Below the pieces are notes generated by a model. It did not search any database. It was not told where the DNA came from and saw only the letters and a list, made by a program, of their open reading frames with translations. This document shows, piece by piece, positions 12,011 through 25,268 of a stretch of 64,000 nt of DNA; position 1 is the first letter of the stretch; every line of letters begins with the position of its first letter. Where the stretch lies: positions 35,430,697 through 35,494,696 of the forward strand of contig JAQNBH010000003.1 of the NCBI GenBank assembly GCA_028752905.1, written 5' to 3'. The DNA is from Cladorhizidae sp. MBARI D1340-BT2. Lineage: Eukaryota; Porifera; Demospongiae; Poecilosclerida; Cladorhizidae. The position numbers were made by a program, and so were the translations under genes.

Positions 12011-12990
12011 ACTCTAGATGAGCACACTAGAACACAGAGACAACCACAAACACAATGTCCACTCCCACTCTAGATGAGCACACTAGAACACAGACAACCA
12101 CAAACAAAATGTCCACTCCCACTCTAGATGAGCACACTAGAACACAGAGACAATCACAAACACAATGTCCACTCCCACTCTGGATGAGCACACTAGAACA
12201 CAGAGACAACAACAAACACAATGTCCACTCCCACTCTAGATGTGCACACTAGAACACAGAGACAACCACAGACACAATGTCCACTCCCACTCTAGATGAG
12301 CACACTAGAACACAGAGGCGACCACAAACACAATGTCCACTCCCACTCTAGATGAGCACACTAGAATACAGAGATGACCACAAACACAATGTCCACTCCC
12401 ACTCTAGATGAGTACACTAGAATACAGAGACAACCACAAACACAATGTCCACTCACACTCTAGATGAGCACACTAGAACAAAGAGACAACCACAAACACA
12501 ATGTCCACTCCAATTCTAGATGAGAACACTAGAACACAGAGACAACCACAAACACAATGTCCACTCCCACTCTAGATGAGCACACTAGAACACAGAGACA
12601 ACCACAAACACAATGTCCACTCCCACTCTAGATGAGCACACTAGAACACAGAGACAACCACACACACAATATCCACTCCCACTCTAGATGAGCACACTAG
12701 AACACAGAGACAACCACAACCACAATGTCCACTCCCACTCTAGATGAGCACATTAGAACACAGAGACGACCAGAAACACAATGTCCACTCCCACTCTAGA
12801 TGAGCACACTACAACACAGAGACAACCAAAAACACAATGTCCACTCCCACTCTAGATGAGCACACTACAACACAGAGACAACCACCAACACAATGTCCAC
12901 TCCCACTCTAGATGAGCACAATAGGACACAGAGTCAACCACAAACACAATGTCCACTCCCACTCTAGATGAGCACACTAGAACACAGAGA

Positions 12991-13890
12991 CAACCACAAA
13001 CACAATGTCCACTCCCACTCTAGATGAGCACACTAGAACACAGAGACAACCACAAACACAATGTCCACTCCCACTCTAGATGAGCACACTAGAACACAGT
13101 GACAACCACAAACAAAATGTCCACTCCCACTCTAGATGAGCACACTAGAACACAGAGACAACCACAAACACAATGTCCACTTCCACTCTAGATGAGCACA
13201 CTAGAGTGCACAGTCAACCACAAACACAATGTCCACTCCCACTCTAGATGAGCACACTAGAACACAGAGACAACCACAAACACAATGTCTACTCCCACTC
13301 TAGATGAACACACTAGAACACAGAGACAACCACAAACACAATGTCCACTCCCACTCTAGATGAGTACACTAGAACACAGAGACAACCACAAACACAATGT
13401 CCACTCCCACTCTAGATGAGCACACTAGAACACAGAGACAACCACAAACACAATGTCCACTCCCACTCTAGATGAGCACACTAGAACACAGAGACAACCA
13501 CAAACACAATGTCCACTCCCACTCTAGATGAGCACACTAGAACACAGTGACAACCACAAACAAAATGTCCACTCCCACTCTAGATGAGCACACTAGAACA
13601 CAGAGACAACCACAAACACAATGTCCACTTCCACTCTAGATGAGCACACTAGAGTGCACAGTCAACCACAAACACAATGTCCACTCCCACTCTAGATGAG
13701 CACACTAGAACACAGAGACAACCACAAACACAATGTCTACTCCCACTCTAGATGAACACACTAGAACACAGAGACAACCACAAACACAATGTCCACTCCC
13801 ACTCTAGATGAGTACACTAGAACACAGAGACAACCACAAACACAATGTCCACTCCCACTCTAGATGAGCACACTAGAACACAGAGACAAC
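12991..13890. repeat. 448-bp (8-monomer) tandem duplication
   Basis: The AGTGACAACCACAAACAAAATG monomer is at about 13099 and again 448 bp later. The hairpin follows at 13204 and 13652, with the TCTACTCCC and GAACACACTAG monomers after each. Ends are approximate because both flanks are canonical monomers. The same doublet appears at 31315/31763 and 35847/36295, carried along by the 18-kb and 4.5-kb duplications. Confidence 0.85.
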
Positions 13891-15453
13891 CACAAACACA
13901 ATGTCCACTCCCACTCTAGATGAGCACACTAGAACACAGAGACAACCACAAACACAATGTCCACTCCCACTCTAGATGAGCACACTAAAACACAGAGACA
14001 ACCACAAACACAATGTCCACTCCCACTCTAGATGAGCACACTAGAACACAGAGTCAACCACAAACACAATGTCCACTCCCACTCTAGATGAGCACACTAG
14101 AACACAGAGACAACCACAAACACAATGTCCACTCCAACTGTAGATGAGCACACTAGAACACAGAGACAACCACAAACACAATGTCCACTCCCACTCTAGA
14201 TGAGCACACTAGAACACAGAGACAACCACAAACACAATGTCCACTACCACTCTAGATGAGCACATTAGAATACAGAGACAACCACAAACACAATGTCCAC
14301 TCCCACTCTAGATGAGCACACTAGAACACAGAGACAACCACAAACACAATGCCCACTCCCACTCTAGATGAGCACACTAGAATACAGAGACAACCACAAA
14401 CAAAATGTCCACTCCCACTCTAGATGAGCACTCTAGAACACGGAGACAACCACAAACACAATGTCCACTCCCACTCTAGATGAGCACACTAGAACACAGA
14501 GACAACCACAAACACAATGTCAACTCCCACTCTAGATGAGCACACTAGAACACGGAGACAACCACAAACACAATGTTCACTCCCACTCTAGATGAGCACA
14601 CTAGAACACAGACAACCACAAACAAAATGTCCACTCCCACTCTAGATGAGCACACTAGAACACAGAGACAATCACAAACACAATGTCCACTCCCACTCTG
14701 GATGAGCACACTAGAACACAGAGACAACAACAAACACAATGTCCACTCCCACTCTAGATGTGCACACTAGAACACAGAGACAACCACAGACACAATGTCC
14801 ACTCCCACTCTAGATGAGCACACTAGAACACAGAGGCGACCACAAACACAATGTCCACTCCCACTCTAGATGAGCACACTAGAATACAGAGATGACCACA
14901 AACACAATGTCCACTCCCACTCTAGATGAGTACACTAGAATACAGAGACAACCACAAACACAATGTCCACTCACACTCTAGATGAGCACACCAGAACAAA
15001 GAGACAACCACAAACACAATGTCCACTCCAATTCTAGATGAGAACACTAGAACACAGAGACAACCACAAACACAATGTCCACTCCCACTCTAGATGAGCA
15101 CACTAGAACACAGAGACAACCACAAACACAATGTCCACTCCCACTCTAGATGAGCACACTAGAACACAGAGACAACCACAAACACAATGTCCACTCCCAC
15201 TCTAGATGAGCACACTAGAACACAGAGACAACCACACACACAATATCCACTCCCACTCTAGATGAGCACACTAGAACACAGAGACAACCACAAACACAAT
15301 GTCCACTCCCACTCTAGATGAGCACACTAGAACACAGATACAACCACAAACACAATGTCCACACCCACTATAGATTAGCACACTAGAACACAGAGACAAC
15401 CACAACCACAATGTCCACTCCCACTCTAGATGAGCACATTAGAACACAGAGAC

Positions 15454-18111
15454 AACCACAAACACAATGTCCACTCCCACTCTAGATAAGCACACTATAA
15501 CACAGAGACAATCACAAACACAATGTCCACTCCCACTCTAGATGAGCACACTAGAACACAGAGACAACCACAAACACAATGTCCACTTCCACTCTAGATG
15601 AGCACACTAGAGTGCACAATCAACCACAAACACAATGTCCACTCCCACTCTAGATGAGCACACTAGAACACAGAGACAACCACAAACACAATGTCCACTC
15701 CCACTCTATATGAACACACTGGAACACAGAGACAACCACAAACACAATGTCCACTCCCACTCTAGATGAGTACACTAGAATACAGAGACAACCACAAACA
15801 CAATGTCCACTCCCACTCTAGATGAGCACACTAGAATACAGAGACAACCACAAACACAATGTCTACTCCCACTCTAGATGAGCACACTAGAACACAGAGA
15901 CAACCACAAACACAATGTCCACTTCCACTCTAGATGAGCACACTAGAGTGCACAGTCAACCACAAACACAATGTCCACTCCCACTCTAGATGAGCACACT
16001 AGAACACAGAGACAACCACAAACACAATGTCTACTCCCACTCTAGATGAACACACTAGAACACAGAGACAACCACAAACACAATGTCCACTCCCACTCTA
16101 GATGAGTACACTAGAACACAGAGACAACCACAAACACAATGTCCACTCCCACTCTAGATGAGCACACTAGAACACAGAGACAACCACAAACACAATGTCC
16201 ACTCCCACTCTAGATGAGCACACTAGAACACAGAGACAACCACAAACACAATGTCCACTCCAACTCTAGATGAGCACACTAGAACACAGAGACAACCACA
16301 AACACAATGTCCACTCCCACTCTAGATGAGCACACTAGAACACAGAGACAACCACAAACATAATGTCCACTCCCACTCTAGATGAGCACACTAGAACACA
16401 GAGACAACCACAAACACAATGTCCACTCCAACTGTAGATGAGCACACTAGAACACAGAGACAACCACAAACACAATGTCCACTCCCACTCTAGATGAGCA
16501 CACTAGAACACAGAAACAACCACAAACACAATGTCCACTCCCACTCTAGATGAGCACACTAGAACACAGAGACAACCACAAACACAATGCCCACTCCCAC
16601 TCTAGATGAGCACACTAGAATACAGAGACAACCACAAACAAAATGTCCACTCCCACTCTAGATGAGCACTCTAGAACACGGAGACAATCACAAACACAAT
16701 GTCCACTCCCACTCTAGATGAGCACACTAGAACACAGAGACAACCACAAACACAATGTCCACTCCCACTCCAGATGAGCACAATAGAACACAGAGACAAC
16801 CACAAACACAATGTCCACTCCCACTCTAGATGAGCACACTAGAACACAGAGACAACCACAAACGCAATGTCCTCTCCCACTCTAGATGAGAACACTAGAA
16901 CACAGAGACAACCACAAACGCAATTTCCTCTCCCACTCTAGATGAGCACACTAGAACACAGAGACAACCACAAATGCAATGTTCACTCCCACTCTAGATG
17001 AGCACACTAGAACACAGAGACAACCAGAAACACAATGTCCTCCCACTCTAGATGAACACACTAGAACACAGAGACAACCACAAACACAATGTCCACTCCC
17101 ACTCTAGATGAGCACACTAGAACACAGAGACAACCACAAACACAATGTCCTCTCCCACTCTAGATGAGCACATTAGAATACAGAGACAACCACAAACACA
17201 ATGTCCACTCCCACTCTAGATGAGCACACTAGAACACAGAGACAACCACAAACACAATGTCCATTCCCAATCTAGATGAGCACACTAGAACACAGAGACA
17301 ACCACAAACACAATGTCCACTCCCACTCTAGATGAGAACACTAGAACACAGAGACAACCACAAACACAATGTCCACTCCCACTCTAGATGAGCACACTAG
17401 AACACAGAGACAGCCACAAACACAATGTCCACTCCCACTCTAGATGAGTACACTAGAAAACAGAGACAACCACAAACACAATGTCCACTCCCACTCTAGA
17501 TGAGCACACTAGAACACAGAGACAACCAGAAACACAATGTCCACTCCCACTCTAGATGAGCACACTAGAACACAGAGACAACCACACACACAATGTCCAC
17601 TCTTACCGTAGATGGGCACACTAGAACACAGAGACAACCACAAACACAATGTCCACTCCCACTCTAGAACACAGAGACAGCCACAAACACAATGCCCACT
17701 CCCACTCTAGATGAGCACACTAGACCACAGATACAACTACAAACACAATGTCCACTCCCACTCTAGATGAGCACACTAGACCACAGATACAACTACAAAC
17801 ACAATGTCCACTCCCACTCTAGATGAGCACACTAGAACACAGAGACAACCACACACACAATGTCCACTCCCATTCTAGATGGGCACAATAGAACACAGAG
17901 ACAACCACCAACACAATGTCCACTCCCACTCTAGATGAGCACACTAGAACACGGAGACAACCACAAACACAATGTTCACTCCCACTCTAGATGAGCACAC
18001 TAGAACACAGACAACCACAAACAAAATGTCCACTCCCACTCTAGATGAGCACACTAGAACACAGAGACAATCACAAACACAATGTCCACTCCCACTCTGG
18101 ATGAGCACACT
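15454..18111. repeat. Array segment between the two 18-kb copies
   Basis: About 2.66 kb of the same satellite with no 18,111-bp partner inside the window. It carries a hairpin pair (GAGTG at 15610 and 15946, 336 bp apart), the CCAACTGTAG monomer near 16430, and then the first member of the 28-monomer unit from 16822. Its order of variants resembles 10.8-11.9 kb followed by 262-1554. If the 18-kb duplication was a tandem event, the region just upstream of the window should resemble this segment. Confidence 0.8.
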
Positions 18112-18372
18112 AGAACACAGAGACAACAACAAACACAATGTCCACTCCCACTCTAGATGTGCACACTAGAACACAGAGGCGACCACAAACACAATGTCCA
18201 CTCCCACTCTAGATGAGCACACTAGAATACAGAGATGACCACAAACACAATGTCCACTCCCACTCTAGATGAGTACACTAGAATACAGAGACAACCACAA
18301 ACACAATGTCCACTCACACTCTAGATGAGCACACTAGAACAAAGAGACAACCACAAACACAATGTCCACTCC
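16822..18372. repeat. 28-monomer unit, 1,551-bp variant copy
   Basis: Same order of variants as 262-1815, including the 43-bp monomer at 17664 and the 54-bp monomer at 18008. It lacks the extra T and has its own 2-bp loss near 17040, where TGTCCACTCCC becomes TGTCCTCCC; these two differences explain 1,551 instead of 1,554 bp. One further substitution, in the monomer near 17870 (CCCATTCTAG for CCCACTCTAG), also separates it. It lies directly before the third copy, making a tandem pair. Confidence 0.88.
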
Positions 18373-19926
18373 CACTCTAGATGAGCACACTAGAACACAG
18401 AGACAACCACAAACGCAATGTCCTCTCCCACTCTAGATGAGAACACTAGAACACAGAGACAACCACAAACGCAATTTCCTCTCCCACTCTAGATGAGCAC
18501 ACTAGAACACAGAGACAACCACAAACGCAATGTTCACTCCCACTCTAGATGAGCACACTAGAACACAGAGACAACCAGAAACACAATGTCCACTCCCACT
18601 CTAGATGAACACACTTAGAACACAGAGACAACCACAAACACAATGTCCACTACCACTCTAGATGAGCACACTAGAACACAGAGACAACCACAAACACAAT
18701 GTCCTCTCCCACTCTAGATGAGCACATTAGAATACAGAGACAACCACAAACACAATGTCCACTCCCACTCTAGATGAGCACACTAGAACACAGAGACAAC
18801 CACAAACACAATGTCCATTCCCAATCTAGATGAGCACACTAGAACACAGAGACAACCACAAACACAATGTCCACTCCCACTCTAGATGAGAACACTAGAA
18901 CACAGAGACAACCACAAACACAATGTCCACTCCCACTCTAGATGAGCACACTAGAACACAGAGACAGCCACAAACACAATGTCCACTCCCACTCTAGATG
19001 AGTACACTAGAAAACAGAGACAACCACAAACACAATGTCCACTCCCACTCTAGATGAGCACACTAGAACACAGAGACAACCAGAAACACAATGTCCACTC
19101 CCACTCTAGATGAGCACACTAGAACACAGAGACAACCACACACACAATGTCCACTCTTACCGTAGATGGGCACACTAGAACACAGAGACAACCACAAACA
19201 CAATGTCCACTCCCACTCTAGAACACAGAGACAGCCACAAACACAATGCCCACTCCCACTCTAGATGAGCACACTAGACCACAGATACAACTACAAACAC
19301 AATGTCCACTCCCACTCTAGATGAGCACACTAGACCACAGATACAACTACAAACACAATGTCCACTCCCACTCTAGATGAGCACACTAGAACACAGAGAC
19401 AACCACACACACAATGTCCACTCCCACTCTAGATGGGCACAATAGAACACAGAGACAACCACCAACACAATGTCCACTCCCACTCTAGATGAGCACACTA
19501 GAACACGGAGACAACCACAAACACAATGTTCACTCCCACTCTAGATGAGCACACTAGAACACAGACAACCACAAACAAAATGTCCACTCCCACTCTAGAT
19601 GAGCACACTAGAACACAGAGACAATCACAAACACAATGTCCACTCCCACTCTGGATGAGCACACTAGAACACAGAGACAACAACAAACACAATGTCCACT
19701 CCCACTCTAGATGTGCACACTAGAACACAGAGGCGACCACAAACACAATGTCCACTCCCACTCTAGATGAGCACACTAGAATACAGAGATGACCACAAAC
19801 ACAATGTCCACTCCCACTCTAGATGAGTACACTAGAATACAGAGACAAACACAAACACAATGTCCACTCACACTCTAGATGAGCACACTAGAACAAAGAG
19901 ACAACCACAAACACAATGTCCACTCC
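18373..19926. repeat. 1,554-bp 28-monomer unit, second of tandem pair
   Basis: Copy of 262-1815 at the 18,111-bp offset, with the same extra T (18615), 43-bp monomer (19218) and 54-bp monomer (19562). It differs from 262-1815 by A19849 for C1738. Together with 16822-18372 it shows that the 28-mer unit was itself tandemly duplicated. Confidence 0.9.
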
Positions 19927-20488
19927 AATTCTAGATGAGAACACTAGAACACAGAGACAACCACAAACACAATGTCCACTCCCACTCTAGATGAGCACAC
20001 TAGAACACAGAGACAACCACAAACACAATGTCCACTCCCACTCTAGATGAGCACACTAGAACACAGAGACAACCACACACACAATATCCACTCCCACTCT
20101 AGATGAGCACACTAGAACACAGAGACAACCACAAACACAATGTCCACTCCCACTCTAGATGAGCACACTAGAACACAGAGACAACCACAAACACAATGTC
20201 CACACCCACTATAGATGAGCACACTAGAACACAGAGACAACCACAACCACAATGTCCACTCCCACTCTAGATGAGCACACTAGAACACAGAGACGACCAG
20301 AAACACAATGTCCACTCCCACTCTAGATGAGCACACTACAACACAGAGACAACCAAAAACACAATGTCCACTCCCACTCTAGATGAGCACAATAGAACAC
20401 AGAGTCAACCACAAACACAATGTCCACTCCCACTCTAGATGAGCACACTAGAACACAGAGACAACCACAAACACAATGTCCACTCCCA

Positions 20489-23400
20489 CTCTAGATGAGC
20501 ACACTAGAACACAGAGACAACCACAAACACAATGTCCACTCCCACTCTAGATGAACACACTAGAACACAGAGACAACCACACACACAATGTCCACTCCCA
20601 CTCTAGATGAGTACACTAGAACACAGAGACAACCACAAACACAATGTCCACTCCCACTCTAGATGAGCACACTAGAACACAGAGACAACCACAAACACAA
20701 TGTCCACTCCCACTCTAGATGAGCACACTAGAACACAGAGACAACCACAAACACAATGTCCACTCCCACTCTAGATGAGCACACTAGAACACAGTGACAA
20801 CCACAAACAAAATGTCCACTCCCACTCTAGATGAGCACACTAGAACACAGAGACAACCACACACACAATGTCCACTCCCACTCTAGATGAGCACACTAGA
20901 AGACAGAGACAACCACAAACACAATTTCCACTCCCACTCTAGATGAGCACACTAGAACACAGAGACAACCACAAACACAATGTCTACTCCCACTCTAGAT
21001 GAGCACACTAGAACACAGAGACAACCACAAACACAATGTCCACTCCCACTCTAGATGAGCACATTAGAACAAAGAGACAATCACAAACACAATGTCCACT
21101 CCCACTCTAGATGAGCACTCTAGAACACAGAGACAACCACAAACACAATGTCCACTCCCACTCTAGATGAGCACACTAGAACACAGAGACAACCACAAAC
21201 ACAATGTCCACTCCCACTCTAGATGAGCACACTAGAACACAGAGACAACCACAAATACAATGTCCACTCCCACTCTAGATGAGCACACTAGAACACAGAG
21301 ACAACCACAAATACAATGTCCACTTCCACTCTAGATGAGCACACTAGAGTGCACAGTCAATCACAAACACAATGTCCACTCCCACTCTAGATGAGCACAC
21401 TAGAACACAGAGACAACCACAAACACAAATGTCCACTCCCACTCTAGATGAGCACACTAGAACACAGAGACAACCACAAACATAATGTCCACTCCCACTC
21501 TAGATGAGTACACTAGAACACAGAGACAACCACAAACACAATGTCCACTCCAACTCTAGATGAGCACACTAGAACACAGAGACAACCACAAACACAATGT
21601 CCACTCCCACTCTAGATGAGCACACTAGAACACAGAGACAACCACAAACACAATGTCCACTCACACTCTAGATGAGCACACTAGAACACAGAGACAACCA
21701 CAAACACAATGTCCACTCCCACTCTAGATGAGCACACTAGAACACAGAGACAACCACAAACACAATGTCCACTCCCACTCTAGATGAGCACACTAGAACA
21801 CAGAGATAACCAATAACACAATGTCCACTCCCACTCTAGATGAGCACACTAGAACACAGAGACAACCACAAACACAATGTCCACTCCCACTCTAGATGAG
21901 CACATTAGAACACAGAGACAACCACAAACACAATGTCCACTCCCACTCTAGATGAGCACACTAGAACACAGAGACAACCACAAACACAATGTCTACTCCC
22001 ACTCTAGATGAGCACATTAGAATACAGAGACAACCACAAACACAATGTCCACTCCCACTCTAGATGAGCACACTAGAACACAGAGACAACCACAAACACA
22101 ATGTCCATTCCCAATCTAGATGAGCACACTAGAACACAGAGACAACCACAAACACAATGTCCACTCCCACTCTAGATGAGCACACTAGAACACAGAGACA
22201 ACCATAAACACAATGTCCACTCCCACTCTAGATGAGCACTCTAGAACACAGAGACAACCACAAACACAATGTCCACTCCCACTCTAGATAAGCACACTAT
22301 AACACAGAGACAACCACAAACACAATGTCCACTCCCACTCTAGATGAGCACACTAGAACACAGAGACAACCACAAACACAATGTCCACTTCCGCTCTAGA
22401 TGAGCACACTAGAACACAGAGACAACCACAAACACAATGTCCACTCCCACTCTAGATGAACACACTAGAACACAGAGACAACCACACACACAATGTCCAC
22501 TCCCACTCTAGATGAGTACACTAGAACACAGAGACAACCACAAACACAATGTCCACTCCCACTCTAGATGAGCACACTAGAACACAGAGACAACCACAAA
22601 CACAATGTCCACTCCCACTCTAGATGAGCACACTAGAACACAGAGACAACCACAAACACAATGTCCACTCCCACTCTAGATGAGCACACTAGAACACAGT
22701 GACAACCACAAACAAAATGTCCACTCCCACTCTAGATGAGCACACTAGAACACAGAGACAACCACACACACAATGTCCACTCCCACTCTAGATGAGCACA
22801 CTAGAAGACAGAGACAACCACAAACACAATTTCCACTCCCACTCTAGATGAGCACACTAGAACACAGAGACAACCACAAACACAATGTCTACTCCCACTC
22901 TAGATGAGCACACTAGAACACAGAGACAACCACAAACACAATGTCCACTCCCACTCTAGATGAGCACATTAGAACAAAGAGACAATCACAAACACAATGT
23001 CCACTCCCACTCTAGATGAGCACTCTAGAACACAGAGACAACCACAAACACAATGTCCACTCCCACTCTAGATGAGCACACTAGAACACAGAGACAACCA
23101 CAAACACAATGTCCACTCCCACTCTAGATGAGCACACTAGAACACAGAGACAACCACAAATACAATGTCCACTCCCACTCTAGATGAGCACACTAGAACA
23201 CAGAGACAACCACAAATACAATGTCCACTTCCACTCTAGATGAGCACACTAGAGTGCACAGTCAATCACAAACACAATGTCCACTCCCACTCTAGATGAG
23301 CACACTAGAACACAGAGACAACCACAAACACAAATGTCCACTCCCACTCTAGATGAGCACACTAGAACACAGAGACAACCACAAACATAATGTCCACTCC

Positions 23401-24298
23401 CACTCTAGATGAGTACACTAGAACACAGAGACAACCACAAACACAATGTCCACTCCAACTCTAGATGAGCACACTAGAACACAGAGACAACCACAAACAC
23501 AATGTCCACTCCCACTCTAGATGAGCACACTAGAACACAGAGACAACCACAAACACAATGTCCACTCACACTCTAGATGAGCACACTAGAACACAGAGAC
23601 AACCACAAACACAATGTCCACTCCCACTCTAGATGAGCACACTAGAACACAGAGACAACCACAAACACAATGTCCACTCCCACTCTAGATGAGCACACTA
23701 GAACACAGAGATAACCAATAACACAATGTCCACTCCCACTCTAGATGAGCACACTAGAACACAGAGACAACCACAAACACAATGTCCACTCCCACTCTAG
23801 ATGAGCACATTAGAACACAGAGACAACCACAAACACAATGTCCACTCCCACTCTAGATGAGCACACTAGAACACAGAGACAACCACAAACACAATGTCTA
23901 CTCCCACTCTAGATGAGCACATTAGAATACAGAGACAACCACAAACACAATGTCCACTCCCACTCTAGATGAGCACACTAGAACACAGAGACAACCACAA
24001 ACACAATGTCCATTCCCAATCTAGATGAGCACACTAGAACACAGAGACAACCACAAACACAATGTCCACTCCCACTCTAGATGAGCACACTAGAACACAG
24101 AGACAACCATAAACACAATGTCCACTCCCACTCTAGATGAGCACTCTAGAACACAGAGACAACCACAAACACAATGTCCACTCCCACTCTAGATAAGCAC
24201 ACTATAACACAGAGACAACCACAAACACAATGTCCACTCCCACTCTAGATGAGCACACTAGAACACAGAGACAACCACAAACACAATGTCCACTTCCG
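20489..24298. repeat. 1,905-bp tandem pair in the second 18-kb copy
   Basis: The pair at 2378-6187 reappears at +18,111 as 20489-22393 and 22394-24298, with hairpins at 21347 and 23252 and the CCGCTC variant at G22393. The 1,905-bp duplication therefore preceded, or was homogenised together with, the 18-kb duplication. Confidence 0.92.
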
Positions 24299-25268
24299 CT
24301 CTAGATGAGCACACTAGAGTGCACAATCAACCACAAACACAATGTCCACTCCCACTCTAGATGAGCACACTAGAACACAGAGACAACCACAAACACAATG
24401 TCCACTCTCACTCTATATGAACACACTGGAACACAGAGACAACCACAAACACAATGTCCACTCCCACTCTAGATGAGTACACTAGAATACAGAGACAACC
24501 ACAAACACAATGTCCACTCCCACTCTAGATGAGCACACTAGAATACAGAGACAACCACAAACACAATGTCCACTCCCACTCTAGATGAGCACACTAGAAC
24601 ACAGAGACAACCACAAACACAATGTTCACTTCCACTCTAGATGAGCACACTAGAGTGCACAGTCAACCACAAACACAATGTCCACTCCCACTCTAGATGA
24701 GCACACTAGAATACAGAGATGACCACAAACACAATGTCCACTCCCACTCTAGATGAGTACACTAGAATACAGAGACAACCACAAACACAATGTCCACTCA
24801 CACTCTAGATGAGCACACTAGAACAAAGAGACAACCACAAACACAATGTCCACTCCAATTCTAGATGAGAACACTAGAACACAGAGACAACCACAAACAC
24901 AATGTCCACTCCCACTCTAGATGAGCACACTAGAACACAGAGACAAGCACAAACACAATGTCCACTCCCACTCTAGATGAGCACACTAGAACACAGAGAC
25001 AACCACACACACAATATCCACTCCCACTCTAGATGAGCACACAAGAACACAGAGACAACCACAAACACAATGTCCACTCCCACTCTAGATGAGCACACTA
25101 GAACACAGAGACAACCACAAACACAATGTCCACACCCACTATAGATGAGCACACTAGAACACAGAGACAACCACAAACACAATGTCCACACCCACTATAG
25201 ATGAGCACACTAGAACACAGAGACAACCACAAACACAATGTCCACTTCCACTCTAGATGAGCATACAA

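Larger units (their letters stand above)
1..15453. repeat. 18.1-kb duplication, copy 1 (left end outside window)
   Basis: This stretch matches 18112-33564 at a constant offset of 18,111 bp through all variant monomers checked. These include the 43-bp monomer (1107), the 54-bp monomers (1451, 12091, 14609), the two 57-bp monomers (about 3316 and 5221) and every hairpin monomer. Only two substitutions were noticed: C1738/A19849 and T8491/A26602. I did not align every base. The match stops at A15454/G33565. If the event was a simple tandem duplication with an 18,111-bp unit, copy 1 would begin about 2.66 kb upstream of the window. Confidence 0.95.
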
